DNA of 64,000 nt, from contig CAMYLK010000007.1 of assembly GCA_947259225.1 (NCBI GenBank), positions 1-64,000 of the forward strand. Direction: 5' to 3'. How positions within the stretch are numbered: the first letter of the stretch is position 1; every line of letters starts with the position of its first letter. The notes under the pieces were generated by a model. The model did not search any database. It was given only the letters and a program-made list of their open reading frames with translations, and was not told where the DNA came from. The translations under genes and the position numbers were made by a program. The DNA comes from an uncultured Desulfobulbaceae bacterium. Lineage in GTDB: Bacteria; Desulfobacterota; Desulfobulbia; Desulfobulbales; Desulfobulbaceae. This document shows, one piece after another, positions 8,954-18,717 of this stretch.

Positions 8954-11707
8954 TTATTGAAGGGTATCCTGTACTGCTTTTGCCAGATCTTCAAGCTGAT
9001 AGGGTTTTACTATAACCGACCTGAAACCGTAGTCCCGGTACTCTGCCATGACCGGATCATTAGAATAACCGCTGGATACTATGGCACGGGCATCTGGGTC
9101 AATACGCAAAAGCTTTTTTATTGTCTTTTTACCTCCCATTCCACCAGGAATGGTGAGATCCATGATTACGATATCAAAAGGAATGTTCTCTTCCTGTGCC
9201 TTTGCATACAACTCAAGGGTTTGTTCTCCGTCTCCCGTTGTCACAACTTCGTGCCCAAGGTGTTCTAGCATCTGTTTGGAAAGTTCCACAATCATCGGGT
9301 CGTCATCCATAACCATAATACGAGCTTTTGTCGTGTCCTTTTTCCCCTCAGGTTTTGCAGGGTGCAGTTCAGGTTCCTGCTGCTCACTGACTGGCAGCTG
9401 GATGGTAAAGGTCGTGCCCTCATCGGGAGTTGATTCCACCGAAATCATGGCGCCGTGCTTTTTGATGATTGAATGACAGATGGATAGTCCGAGTCCGCTG
9501 CCGTCATCCTTGGTTGAAAAGTAGGGATCAAAAATCTGGGGCAGCACCTCTTCCGGAATACCGTTTCCGCTATCAGAAATGACAACTCTGACGCATCTCT
9601 TGTTAAGAGTTTCCGAGCCGCTTTCACAGTTTTCGCAGTTTCTGCAGGTTATTGCTATCTGGCCTTCCTCAGAAATTTCTTGCCGGGCGTTTAACACAAT
9701 ATTCTGGACGACCTGACTGATCTGTCCGGAATCGATTTTTACAAGCCATAAGTCAATCGGGATATCAAAGGTTAATTTAATATTACTCCCCCGCAGGATA
9801 AATTCGGCGCTTTCACGGATTAAAGAATTAAGGGAGGCTGTTTCAAGAACCGGTTCCCCTCCACGGGAGAATGTGAGTAATTGGGAAGTCAAATCTTTTG
9901 CCCGTAGAGCGGCTTTTTCCGTATTCTGCAGTAAGGAGTCAGCCAGCTCCCTGTCATCAAGCCGTTGCCTGGCGAGACTGACGTTGCCAAGGATGGCCAC
10001 CAGAATATTGTTGAAATCGTGGGCAATACCGCCCGCCAGTACGCCAACTGACTCCAGTTTCTTGATTTTAAAGAGTTCTTCTTCCATTCTTCTTTCTTCA
10101 GTGATGTCCCGGAAAACGATAACAGTTCCAATTGTCTGGCCGTTCTGGCCGGTAATAGGGGCTCCGCTATCGGCAATGTTTTTCCTTGTTCCATCCTTGG
10201 CAATGAGAATAGTATCCTCAGCAAGTTCAATCATCTGACCGGAGGATAATATTTTGCTTGCCGGATTCTCGCAGTGCTCACCGGTTTCCTGGTGAATGAT
10301 TTGAAAAACATCAGAAAAAACACGGCCCACAGCCTCAAACTGACGCCAGCCGGTTAATTTTTCCGCAACTTTGTTCATGAGGATAATCCTACCCCTTATA
10401 TCTGTCGTGATTACGCCATCGCCAATACTGCGAAGGGTAACGGAGAGCCGTTCCTTTTCTGAAGCCAGTTCATGCTCTGCCATTTTACGGGTATGCACGT
10501 TCCGGACAACACCAATGATTTGTTGAAGGCCTCCTATATCTGTTAACTGCAGGGAGATTTCAACCCAGAAATATTCGCCATTGCTTTTCTGGGCAAGCCA
10601 CTCAAAGAAAAGTGATCCTTTTTCGAGAGCAGCTTGAACACGGTGATCCGCTTCCTGAGGAGTATATGGAGACTCTCCTGAACTCAGCTTCGAAAAGGTA
10701 AGTGTTTGCAGTTCTTCACTCTTGTAGCCGAACATTCTGAGTGTTGCTTTGTTTGCGTCAAGGATTCTGCCGTCCCCGGGATTAAGGATAAAAATGGCTT
10801 CGCCGGGGGCATTGTATATGTTCCGGTATTTTTCCTCACTTTCCTTCAGGGCCGTCAGGGCATTATCCAGACGAACTTCACGTTCCTTAATCATCTCAAG
10901 CTGCGTTGCTGTCTGGTTTATTTTCTGACGCAGGGTGGAAACCATTTGCAGCATATCTGTTTTCAGGATACCGAGCTCAAGGATGTAATTCCCTGTCAGG
11001 GAACTGTCATAATTTCCCTTGCTGATCCTGGAGGCAAAATAAGCAAGCCTGACCAGGGGAGAGATAATTATACGTTGTATAATACTTGTTAACAGTAGGG
11101 TTAAAAGCAGTACAGCTGCCAGCACTAAAAGAGAGATACGTATGAACACGCTTTTGAGGGTATGGAGTTCTTCCTGCTGTATAGTGATCCCGACGTAGCT
11201 TTTCCAGGGTTCGTAAAAGAGAAAAACAGCCAGTTTCGGAGAGGTTTCAGGCAGATATTCTATCACACCTTTTTCCAAGCTGAGCTGATCATAAAAGTCA
11301 GCAAATCCTTTATTTGCAGGAGTGTCGAAATCACTGGAAAGCTTTATTGTCCTGTCCCTGCCAATGACAAAGACTTCTCCTGATTTTTTGTACCGGAATT
11401 GCGCAAAATCCTTTAGAGCTTCTTCCTTAATTTCCTGATGGTGAATCTGACTGTCATCCAGCCCTATGCGTTCAAGTGTTGCATAGCGTAAGTCGACCGG
11501 ATGAATGAGTGCGGAAAGTTTTTCAGCAAGGATCTCGGTACCGAATTCATATATGATTGAGTCCATGATATTCAATGCTGCCCAAAGCAGGAGTGAACCC
11601 ATGATGAGAGTACCGCCGACCATGATAGAAAGAAATAAGGTCCTTATAGACCACAGGCTGGACCGGATAATCGGGTCTGCTTTGTGAGAGGACTTACTTG
11701 ATGACAA
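8954..11707 (-). CDS. Hybrid sensor histidine kinase
   Basis: About 917 residues. Two membrane helices (about 30-55 and 190-212) flank a periplasmic, Cache-like sensor of roughly 130 residues. A HAMP domain and coiled coil follow (about 213-285), then two PAS domains (about 290-410 and 415-535), a HisKA domain with GGIAHDFNNIL, and an HATPase with GNGIPEE and GSGLGLSI. A C-terminal receiver carries the phospho-acceptor Asp in IVIMDLTIPG. It should autophosphorylate on His and pass phosphate to its own receiver; no output domain is present. I favour a TTG start at 11707 because GAGGGGG lies six bases before it; the frame is open to 11722. It overlaps the end of the upstream binding-protein gene, suggesting translational coupling. 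Confidence 0.87.
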   Translation of the reverse strand: MSSSKSSHKADPIIRSSLWSIRTLFLSIMVGGTLIMGSLLLWAALNIMDSIIYEFGTEILAEKLSALIHPVDLRYATLERIGLDDSQIHHQEIKEEALKDFAQFRYKKSGEVFVIGRDRTIKLSSDFDTPANKGFADFYDQLSLEKGVIEYLPETSPKLAVFLFYEPWKSYVGITIQQEELHTLKSVFIRISLLVLAAVLLLTLLLTSIIQRIIISPLVRLAYFASRISKGNYDSSLTGNYILELGILKTDMLQMVSTLRQKINQTATQLEMIKEREVRLDNALTALKESEEKYRNIYNAPGEAIFILNPGDGRILDANKATLRMFGYKSEELQTLTFSKLSSGESPYTPQEADHRVQAALEKGSLFFEWLAQKSNGEYFWVEISLQLTDIGGLQQIIGVVRNVHTRKMAEHELASEKERLSVTLRSIGDGVITTDIRGRIILMNKVAEKLTGWRQFEAVGRVFSDVFQIIHQETGEHCENPASKILSSGQMIELAEDTILIAKDGTRKNIADSGAPITGQNGQTIGTVIVFRDITEERRMEEELFKIKKLESVGVLAGGIAHDFNNILVAILGNVSLARQRLDDRELADSLLQNTEKAALRAKDLTSQLLTFSRGGEPVLETASLNSLIRESAEFILRGSNIKLTFDIPIDLWLVKIDSGQISQVVQNIVLNARQEISEEGQIAITCRNCENCESGSETLNKRCVRVVISDSGNGIPEEVLPQIFDPYFSTKDDGSGLGLSICHSIIKKHGAMISVESTPDEGTTFTIQLPVSEQQEPELHPAKPEGKKDTTKARIMVMDDDPMIVELSKQMLEHLGHEVVTTGDGEQTLELYAKAQEENIPFDIVIMDLTIPGGMGGKKTIKKLLRIDPDARAIVSSGYSNDPVMAEYRDYGFRSVIVKPYQLEDLAKAVQDTLQ

Positions 11708-12761
11708 TGTCCACCCCCTCAAGAGCCTGGAAAGGTATATGTATATTTAGTCGATCAGCTGCAGCCATGTTAGCAAAGGCTGTTTGCCTGGCCGGCCTGG
11801 GGATTGTTTTTTCAATCGTGTTTTTTCCTTGAAAGATATCTGCTGTCATTTCGGCCGCCTGCTCACCGCAGTAACCGAATGAGTTATAGAGTCCGGCGAT
11901 TATATTGCTGTCCTTGACATAATCGGCAACGGTATCTTCATTTAAGTCAAGTAGCAAAGAAGTAATAACAGGCAGACCACTCTGCGATAGAAATTTACGA
12001 TTTTTGAAGACGCCAACGATCCCTCCAAAAGCTTCTACCTTATACTTCTTCAATTCTCCAAGCACCTTCTTGGGGTCGGACGACAAGTTGATAAAATGGA
12101 TCGACATACCATGCCGTTGTGAGGCATTCAGTTTATTATACGCAGCTTTGAATATCAGGTCAGCTGGGATCTGTGGATCATATACATAGGCGTAATTCTT
12201 TATATGAGGAAGAATCAGACGGGTGAGGCGAAGAATTTTTTCCGGGGGGTACATGAGGTATACCCCGGAAAGGTTTGTTCCCGGTTCTTTGGTGACAGAT
12301 GTGAGCATATTCAATGCCTCAGACTTGAGGACCGGGGCAAAAATCTGAGGAACACTGCTTTGGGATAACCTGGAACGGGTATAAAGAGACACCCAGCTCG
12401 AAGTAATGAAAATATCAGTACTATCCTTGTATTTTTCTGTTGCCTCAAGGACTTCGATAGCAGAATCTCTTTTTTCACTTTGGGTCACTATGTCGATGTA
12501 TTCAACATTAACACCTTCAGTATAGCCTCGTTTTCTCATTGTTTTTTTAAATTCATTTACAATGGCACTGCTCGGTTCGTCTTTGAGATTATATCGGATA
12601 AAAACAACAGTTTTCAGGTTGTCGGCTTCTGTATCCCGGCAGACTCCGATACCCGGCATAATAATGGAAAAAGTTACAAAGATGTAGAGGAGTTGAAGGC
12701 CCCTTCGAAGTGAGGTTTTCAAATATTGAAGAATATGAGGATGGCTGTACAATGTATTCAT
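11694..12761 (-). CDS. ABC-type substrate-binding protein (PF04392-like)
   Basis: About 355 residues from the ATG at 12761; a GTG start at 12821 would add 20. A hydrophobic signal segment (LLYIFVTFSIIMPGIGV) precedes a periplasmic-binding fold of the ABC_sub_bind family, recognisable from TVVFIRYNL, PQIFAPVL, GTNLSGVYL, and the C-terminal GYCGEQAAEMTADIFQGK segment. No permease is nearby. It overlaps the 5' end of the hybrid kinase gene, so it is likely to present a ligand to that kinase's periplasmic domain, as in other kinase-binding-protein pairs. The ligand cannot be read from the sequence. Confidence 0.75.
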   Translation of the reverse strand: MNTLYSHPHILQYLKTSLRRGLQLLYIFVTFSIIMPGIGVCRDTEADNLKTVVFIRYNLKDEPSSAIVNEFKKTMRKRGYTEGVNVEYIDIVTQSEKRDSAIEVLEATEKYKDSTDIFITSSWVSLYTRSRLSQSSVPQIFAPVLKSEALNMLTSVTKEPGTNLSGVYLMYPPEKILRLTRLILPHIKNYAYVYDPQIPADLIFKAAYNKLNASQRHGMSIHFINLSSDPKKVLGELKKYKVEAFGGIVGVFKNRKFLSQSGLPVITSLLLDLNEDTVADYVKDSNIIAGLYNSFGYCGEQAAEMTADIFQGKNTIEKTIPRPARQTAFANMAAADRLNIHIPFQALEGVDIVIK

Positions 12762-13137
12762 TCCTGCCTGAGCAGCCGGAGAAACAATATCCTGAGACAG
12801 TATATTTGATACTGCGCGCACACTAATGTGCCATCCGGCGTTGAAAAAAGTTTACAGGTTACTGGCAAAAAAATAGAACTCTTTAAAATATACAACAGAT
12901 AGATCTGATTTATGCAGGAAAAAATGAACAAGGATCATTTTTACCTGCACATGTAATTCACCGGGCAAGGTACAGAGGAGTTCAATAATTCAGAGAGTTA
13001 CAGAGGAAAATAGCTGTGCAGGAGCCTTTTACGAAACGGCAGTTCTATGGAGGGCTATATTCTCAACAGGATAAAATAAAGAGAAGTAGCTGCATGAATG
13101 GGTAGCAGAATACATTACAATAGAGGGGCAATCCGTC
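12762..13137. other. Intergenic stretch without a recognised feature
   Basis: Between the binding-protein gene and cfa I see no convincing gene, promoter or terminator. The short motif TACAGAGGA occurs twice (near 12970 and 13000). Confidence 0.5.
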
Positions 13138-14457
13138 TCAAATATATAAATCAGCCCTGGTTGGCGGCATGCTTGAACCCCCTTTACGATCATGCTTAGT
13201 GGCAACAGTCTGGAAGATCCGGAGAGAACCGTCATGAAAGGCAAATGAAACTCCGGCAAGGTATGCTATCCACATACGAAAGCGATCTTCCCCGACGAGT
13301 TCTATCGCCTTTTCCCTGTTTTCCTCCAGACCCTGGCACCAGAGTCTGGTCGTCCGGGCGTAATGTTCACGCCAGGCTTCAACATCGTGTATTTCGAAAC
13401 CGCAGGATTCCATGGCTTCAAGGGTATGGCCAATGTGATCAAGCTCTGATCCGGGGAAGATATATTTCAGGATGAAGCGGCGTCCCGGAGTAATTTTCCT
13501 GAAATGCCGCTTACTTTTTTTTGCCCGGCGGGTTATCCCGTGATTGAGGAAAAGTCCACGGTCACGGAGCAGGGAACGGATTTTTGAAAAATAGGCTGGG
13601 AAATTGCTGATACCGACATGTTCATACATACCGATACTGGAAATTTTATCGTACTCACCGTTAAGGCTGTTGTAATCGCGTAGTTCCACTTTTACATTGT
13701 CAGTCAGACTCAGGTCATTAACCTTTTGCAGGGCGGCATCATACTGCTTTTGCGACAGGGTGACACCATGGGCCTGTACACCGTATTTCTTGGCCGCATG
13801 ACATAGCAGGCCTCCCCAGCCACATCCAATGTCGAGAAATCTGTCCCCGGGTTGGAGGCGTAATTTGCGACAGATCATGTCAAGTTTATCCTGTTGCGCC
13901 GTGTTAAGATCATTATTCCATTCGGTAAAGTACCCGCATGAATACTGCATCTCTTTGTCCAGGAAGAGTTCGTAAAATGCATTGGAGAGGTCATAATGGA
14001 ACTGGACAAACTGTTTATTATCCCTCTCTGCCCGGCGTCCGGTCTCGTCACCGCTGTACTGGTAAACGTCCTTCTGCTCTCGGGGGGCAAAAAAAAGATT
14101 CAAGGCTTCTCGAAATATGAGGCTTTTGCTGATTTTTTTCTTGATGCTGCTGGAACTGACCGATTTGGTTCTTTTTCCGCGGTTCCTGACAACTTCATAG
14201 AATGTGATAAGGTCTCCACCATGATAATCAATACCGCCAGAGGCGTACTGCAAAAGAATATTTTCCAGGGTTGGTTTGCGCAGTACTGCACCCAGCACTC
14301 CAGGTCCTTTTATGGACAGATAAAACCGAGGGTCTGCACTATCGCCAAGGGGGATAAGGGTACCGTCCCAGAGTTGTACACAGAAACTGAGGTCCGCGGT
14401 CTCGGCAATATGTTCAAATATGCGCCGTGTTGCTTCCAGGTATTTATCTTCACGCAT
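13138..14457 (-). CDS. cfa: Cyclopropane-fatty-acyl-phospholipid synthase
   Basis: A 439-residue enzyme of the Mycolic acid/CFA synthase family. The N-terminal half is the lipid-associated region. The C-terminal half is a SAM methyltransferase with motif I FLDIGCGWGGL, the upstream NAFYELFLDKEMQYSCGYF segment typical of Cfa, and ISSIGMYEHVG. It transfers a methylene group from SAM onto cis double bonds of membrane phospholipids, a stress and stationary-phase modification. The length is slightly above the E. coli enzyme (382). No strong ribosome site precedes the ATG. It appears monocistronic. Confidence 0.93.
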   Translation of the reverse strand: MREDKYLEATRRIFEHIAETADLSFCVQLWDGTLIPLGDSADPRFYLSIKGPGVLGAVLRKPTLENILLQYASGGIDYHGGDLITFYEVVRNRGKRTKSVSSSSIKKKISKSLIFREALNLFFAPREQKDVYQYSGDETGRRAERDNKQFVQFHYDLSNAFYELFLDKEMQYSCGYFTEWNNDLNTAQQDKLDMICRKLRLQPGDRFLDIGCGWGGLLCHAAKKYGVQAHGVTLSQKQYDAALQKVNDLSLTDNVKVELRDYNSLNGEYDKISSIGMYEHVGISNFPAYFSKIRSLLRDRGLFLNHGITRRAKKSKRHFRKITPGRRFILKYIFPGSELDHIGHTLEAMESCGFEIHDVEAWREHYARTTRLWCQGLEENREKAIELVGEDRFRMWIAYLAGVSFAFHDGSLRIFQTVATKHDRKGGSSMPPTRADLYI

Positions 14458-14665
14458 CAGCTTTGTCGTTTTGACAGGGTTGGCAATGTTTATGCTTGAA
14501 AAAATAACATAGCAGCACGTTGGGAAAAAACAAATAAAAACTCAAAAGCTTCCCATAGATAAAAAAACAGTTGTTGGTAATATTTCTTTACCTTGACCTC
14601 TTACCTAACCACACGATAAACTATAATATAATTGCAGTTAAAATATTTTCTGATTGGAGGTTTTC

Positions 14666-15025
14666 ATGAAACTTGAAAAAGCATTAGTAATGTTTTCTGT
14701 GTGTATGGCTTTTGCCGGGGTAATGTTTTTTATGGCAGGTTGTGCCGTAGAAAAAAATCCTCCTTTCGGAGCGGCTGAGATTTCTTCAAATCCTCCGGGT
14801 GCTGATGTGGTGAGTCTGAAGGACAACAGTACCCTTGGGACAACACCTTTTAAGCAAGCACGGGAAACGGAAATGGGTGAGGAAGAATATATTTTAGTCA
14901 AGCTGTCAAAGCCTGGGTATGAAGACAAGGTTCTTTCTTTTTTCCTCAATCCCCAGTATGAAGACGAAGAAACAGCACTGGAGAATCCTCAGCAGCTTGA
15001 GGTGAACCTTGTGCAGTCCAAGTAA
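14666..15025 (+). CDS. PEGA-domain lipoprotein
   Basis: A 119-residue predicted lipoprotein. The signal peptide ends in the lipobox FMAGC (Cys near residue 27). The mature part contains AEISSNPPGADVVS with LGTTPF, the hallmark of PEGA domains, small beta-sandwich modules found on bacterial surface proteins. The start is the ATG eight bases after the GGAGG start at 14656. Role unknown; PEGA lipoproteins usually sit in the outer membrane facing the periplasm or surface. Confidence 0.8.
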   Translation: MKLEKALVMFSVCMAFAGVMFFMAGCAVEKNPPFGAAEISSNPPGADVVSLKDNSTLGTTPFKQARETEMGEEEYILVKLSKPGYEDKVLSFFLNPQYEDEETALENPQQLEVNLVQSK

Positions 15026-15120
15026 GGAAGTTGTTTGATAAACTGTCAAACAGTGATCAGGATTTCCATATTTTTTGTGGGTGAGGCGATGCCGGGTAAG
15101 CAACATATAGCAGTACATTC

Positions 15121-16224
15121 ATGAAAATCGGTGATAGATATTACCGGTCAATCTGGCAGGCCGATGACGGCAGAAGTGTTGAAATAATTGATCAGACGAG
15201 GCTTCCTCACGAGTTTAAAGTCGTTTCCCTAACATCACTGAATGATGCCGCTCATGCGATTCGCGAGATGCAGGTCAGGGGAGCACCCCTTATCGGCGCG
15301 ACTGCAGCATACGGTGTTTGCCTTGGGCTGAATGATAGGGCTTCAGCTCTCGATCTCGAGATGATCGCCAATCAATTAATTTCCTGTAGACCGACGGCGG
15401 TCAACCTGCGTTGGGCAGTCGAAAGAATGAGTTCTCATCTTCTCAGTATCACCGAAGACCTGCGGGTTGATGCTGCCTACAGAGAGGCTGCGCTCATCTG
15501 TAATGAAGATGTACGTGTAAACGAGGCCATCGGCACCCACGGTCTGGAACTCATTCGAAAAATTTACAAGAATAAAAGTAGTAATGAACCTGTTCATGTA
15601 TTAACGCATTGTAATGCAGGTTGGCTTGCTACCGTGGATTGGGGTACGGCGCTTGCACCTGTTTATAAGGCTCATGAGGCAGGCATACCCATCCATGTAT
15701 GGGTGGATGAGACCAGGCCCCGTAGCCAGGGAGCCAGTCTGACTGCCTGGGAACTGGCCGCCCAGGGGATAGATCACAGCCTGATAGTCGATAATGCCGG
15801 TGGGCACCTTATGCAGCATGGGATGGTAGACCTCTGTATTGTCGGCACTGATCGTACTACCTGGACAGGGGATGTCTGTAACAAGATAGGGACCTACCTG
15901 AAGGCCCTGGCAGCAAAAGATAACGATGTCCCCTTTTATGTGGCCCTTCCGGGATCTACCATTGACTGGCGAATTGAAAATGGATTGAAGAAGATTCCTA
16001 TCGAGGAGAGGTCGGCGGATGAGGTGCTCTGGGTCCAGGGGAAGACGCAAACCGGGAGTATTGAATCCGTCAGGATTGCTCCACAGGAGACTTCCGCTGC
16101 CAACCCCGCTTTTGATGTCACCCCTGCTTCACTTGTAACGGGTCTGATAACCGAACGGGGAGTCTGCTCAGCAGGACGTGCCGGGCTTCTGTCTTTATAT
16201 CCGGAGATGGGAGAAGGGAAATAA
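15121..16224 (+). CDS. mtnA: S-methyl-5-thioribose-1-phosphate isomerase
   Basis: A 367-residue member of the eIF2B/MtnA fold. The N-terminal region contains MQVRGAPLIGATAAYG. The active site carries the catalytic Cys in LTHCNAGW and the catalytic Asp in CIVGTDRTTW, with NKIGTY downstream. MtnA interconverts methylthioribose-1-phosphate and methylthioribulose-1-phosphate in methionine salvage or the anaerobic MTA shunts. No mtnK, mtnP or aldolase gene is adjacent, so the partner enzymes must be encoded elsewhere. Ribosome site before the ATG is weak. Confidence 0.95.
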   Translation: MKIGDRYYRSIWQADDGRSVEIIDQTRLPHEFKVVSLTSLNDAAHAIREMQVRGAPLIGATAAYGVCLGLNDRASALDLEMIANQLISCRPTAVNLRWAVERMSSHLLSITEDLRVDAAYREAALICNEDVRVNEAIGTHGLELIRKIYKNKSSNEPVHVLTHCNAGWLATVDWGTALAPVYKAHEAGIPIHVWVDETRPRSQGASLTAWELAAQGIDHSLIVDNAGGHLMQHGMVDLCIVGTDRTTWTGDVCNKIGTYLKALAAKDNDVPFYVALPGSTIDWRIENGLKKIPIEERSADEVLWVQGKTQTGSIESVRIAPQETSAANPAFDVTPASLVTGLITERGVCSAGRAGLLSLYPEMGEGK

Positions 16225-16248
16225 GAGGGGTTGAAAGGGATGGAGCAG

Positions 16249-18471
16249 TTATGCTCCGAACACCAGGATCATGCCGACCTGGTATATCAGAATGGCCAGC
16301 AGGAAGGCAAAAACAGTGTTGAATGCCATGGAGAAGAAGGCCCATTTCCAGGAACCTGACTCCTTGGCAATACATACAACGGTCACAAAACATGGCGCAT
16401 AAAACATTATGAACGCCAGGACAGAAAGAGCGACAATCGGGTTCCAGTTTGAATCGAGTGCAAGTCTGTCTTTGAGGGAGGACGAATCTTCAGGATCAAC
16501 CGAGCCCAGAGAATAGGCGGTGCCAAGAGTTGAAACGATGACTTCCTTTGCCGCGAAACCACCCACCAGGGCAATATTCGTCCGCCAGTCAAACCCGGCA
16601 AATCGACTGACAGATTCAAGGGCGATTCCGATCCGGCCAGCCATCGAATTCTGAAGAGCTGATTCGGCCATCAGGTTGTCGATTTTGAGCAGTTTGTTTT
16701 TTAATTTCTGCGCCTCTTCAGAGAGTTTCGGGTTGTCTCCCTGCAGTTCAAGAACAACCTGTTCTGTATAACTACCTACAATCTTATTTTTCTGTTGTTC
16801 AAAGCCTTGTACTTTCTCTTCAGGGAGACCGGGATAGGTCATCATTGCCCAGAGCAGGATTGATATGCCGAGGATGACAGTTCCTGCCTTTTTAATGTAT
16901 TGCCAGGTTCGTTCCCAGGTGTGAATGAGCAATCCTCTAAAAGTGGGAAACCGGTATGGGGGCAGTTCCATCACAAATGGGGTCGCTTCACCACGAAGGA
17001 CAGTCATGCGAAGAAATTTAGCCGCCAGCAGTGCAACCGTCCACGAGACGACAGTTGCCAGGAACATATATCGTGCCTGGTGTTCGGAAAAAAAGGCTCC
17101 GATAAGAAGGGCGAGCACAGGAAGTTTTGCACCGCAGTTCATAAACGGGACAGTCAGCAGGGTAGCCATCCTTTCTTTAGGGGAGCGTAGTGTCCGTGTT
17201 GCCATGACACCCGGGACAGCACATCCACCGGCAATCCCGCCGGAAACAATAAACGGCATGACGGAGGAGCCGTGAAGCCCGAAAAAACGGAATATACGGT
17301 CCATCATGAAAGCAACCCTGGCCAGGTAACCTGAATCCTCCAGAATGGCTATGCCGAAAAACATGAACATGATAATGGGTACAAAGCCGAGCACTCCACC
17401 GGCGCCGTCAATCACTCCGGAAATAATCATGGACTTCACCGGACCCTCGGGAAGAAGGTTGTCGACGGAATTCCCTAAAAAGCCGAAAAATGATTCGAGC
17501 CATCCGACGGGTACGGTACTGTAGGTAAAAGTAAAGCTGTACAGTCCTAACAGAACCAGGGCCATAATAATGGGACCCATGAACCGGTTGGTCACAATTT
17601 TGTCTATTTTGTCGGAAGTGTACAAACGGTCGGCATCAAAACGCTGGGCAAGAACTCCCTGGCGCAGGATGGATTTGATGTATCCGTAGCGATGGTCAGC
17701 AATAATTGCCTCAGGGTAGGCTTCGACCGTACTGAGCAGATGGCGGGTGACCTGTTCGCTTTTAGTTAACAGGCCATGGGCTATGGATTTATCGGCATGC
17801 ATCGCCCTGTCCAGGATCTGGTCATCATTTTCCAGTATTTTCAGGCCGGTCCAACGGGCAGGATAGGTATCGGTCAGCAGGTTGTTCTCTTCGATAACAG
17901 GAACAATATCTTCCAGGATCCTGTCCAGATCTTCACCATAGGACATATTCAACGGATGCCACTCTCTGGTTGAATCTGCCCTGCATTGAAGGACGGTGTC
18001 GAGTAACTGTTCCACCCCTTTGCCAGTGCGGGCAATTATCGGCACCACAGGAGCTCTCATCAGCCGTTCAAGTTTCTCGTGGTCTACTTCAACTCCCCGG
18101 CTGTGAGCCACATCTATCATGTTTAAAGCAATGATGACCGGAATCCCCAGTTCCATGAACTGGCAGGTCAGGTAAAGATTGCGTTCAAGATTCGAGGCAT
18201 CAACAATATCAATAACCACATCCGGCTTTTCATTGACGAGAAAGTCGCGGGCAACAAGCTCTTCCACCGAATAGGCAGTCAGTGAATAGGTACCCGGAAG
18301 GTCAGTAACAACAAGTTGAGCCTGGTTATGCTGACATATTCCGGTTTTTTTTTCCACCGTAACTCCGGGATAATTGCCCACATGCTGGCGCGCACCTGTG
18401 AGACGGTTGAAAAGAGTTGTTTTCCCGGCATTGGGGTTGCCGGCAAGGGCAATATTAATTCTGTTGTTCAT
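16249..18471 (-). CDS. feoB: Ferrous iron transporter FeoB
   Basis: A 740-residue Fe(II) permease. The N-terminal G domain has G1 GNPNAGKTTLFN, G3 DLPGTYSLTAYS and G4 NMID, then the helical GDI-like region. The membrane domain carries two gate regions with conserved cysteines (GGCAVPG and NCGAKLPVL). The last helices end in QVGMILVFGA. It imports Fe(II) under anoxic conditions. It is the third gene of an operon with feoA and a Cys-rich peptide, 18 bases after the peptide gene. A short stem-loop (GGAGCA/TGCTCC, 16242-16257) overlaps its stop codon. Confidence 0.96.
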   Translation of the reverse strand: MNNRINIALAGNPNAGKTTLFNRLTGARQHVGNYPGVTVEKKTGICQHNQAQLVVTDLPGTYSLTAYSVEELVARDFLVNEKPDVVIDIVDASNLERNLYLTCQFMELGIPVIIALNMIDVAHSRGVEVDHEKLERLMRAPVVPIIARTGKGVEQLLDTVLQCRADSTREWHPLNMSYGEDLDRILEDIVPVIEENNLLTDTYPARWTGLKILENDDQILDRAMHADKSIAHGLLTKSEQVTRHLLSTVEAYPEAIIADHRYGYIKSILRQGVLAQRFDADRLYTSDKIDKIVTNRFMGPIIMALVLLGLYSFTFTYSTVPVGWLESFFGFLGNSVDNLLPEGPVKSMIISGVIDGAGGVLGFVPIIMFMFFGIAILEDSGYLARVAFMMDRIFRFFGLHGSSVMPFIVSGGIAGGCAVPGVMATRTLRSPKERMATLLTVPFMNCGAKLPVLALLIGAFFSEHQARYMFLATVVSWTVALLAAKFLRMTVLRGEATPFVMELPPYRFPTFRGLLIHTWERTWQYIKKAGTVILGISILLWAMMTYPGLPEEKVQGFEQQKNKIVGSYTEQVVLELQGDNPKLSEEAQKLKNKLLKIDNLMAESALQNSMAGRIGIALESVSRFAGFDWRTNIALVGGFAAKEVIVSTLGTAYSLGSVDPEDSSSLKDRLALDSNWNPIVALSVLAFIMFYAPCFVTVVCIAKESGSWKWAFFSMAFNTVFAFLLAILIYQVGMILVFGA

Positions 18472-18489
18472 TGAGGAAGATGATGGATG

Positions 18490-18663
18490 TTATTGTAATT
18501 CAGATGGGTTTGATCGACAGGATGATTCGATATCAGGTCCACACGGGGAACAACTGCAACCACATTCACAGGTTCCCTCCTTATTCGTGAGGTTCCTGTA
18601 AAAACGCCGGCCAATAAGTACGGCACATATGGCAACAATGATCAGGATTACAATATTCTGCAT
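18490..18663 (-). CDS. FeoB-associated Cys-rich membrane peptide
   Basis: A 57-residue gene between feoA and feoB. It starts MQNIVILIIVAICAVLIG, a single membrane helix, followed by a basic patch (RRFYRN) and a cysteine cluster CECGCSCSPCG. This is the layout of the FeoB_associated family (PF12669), which replaces FeoC in many anaerobes and may bind iron or anchor FeoB. A GGA ribosome site lies just upstream of the ATG. Confidence 0.88.
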   Translation of the reverse strand: MQNIVILIIVAICAVLIGRRFYRNLTNKEGTCECGCSCSPCGPDIESSCRSNPSELQ

Positions 18664-18717
18664 ATTTCCATCCCTTGGTTTAGGGAAGCCTAAGAACAGG
18701 TTTAAAAAAAAATCAGC

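Noticed and set aside
13029-13259. Small minus-strand frame at the end of cfa
   Set aside because: It overlaps cfa in another frame, has no ribosome site and no motif.
13996-14499. A 167-codon plus-strand frame opposite cfa
   Set aside because: It lies antisense to a well-supported enzyme gene and its residues show no domain; it is a shadow of the cfa coding frame.
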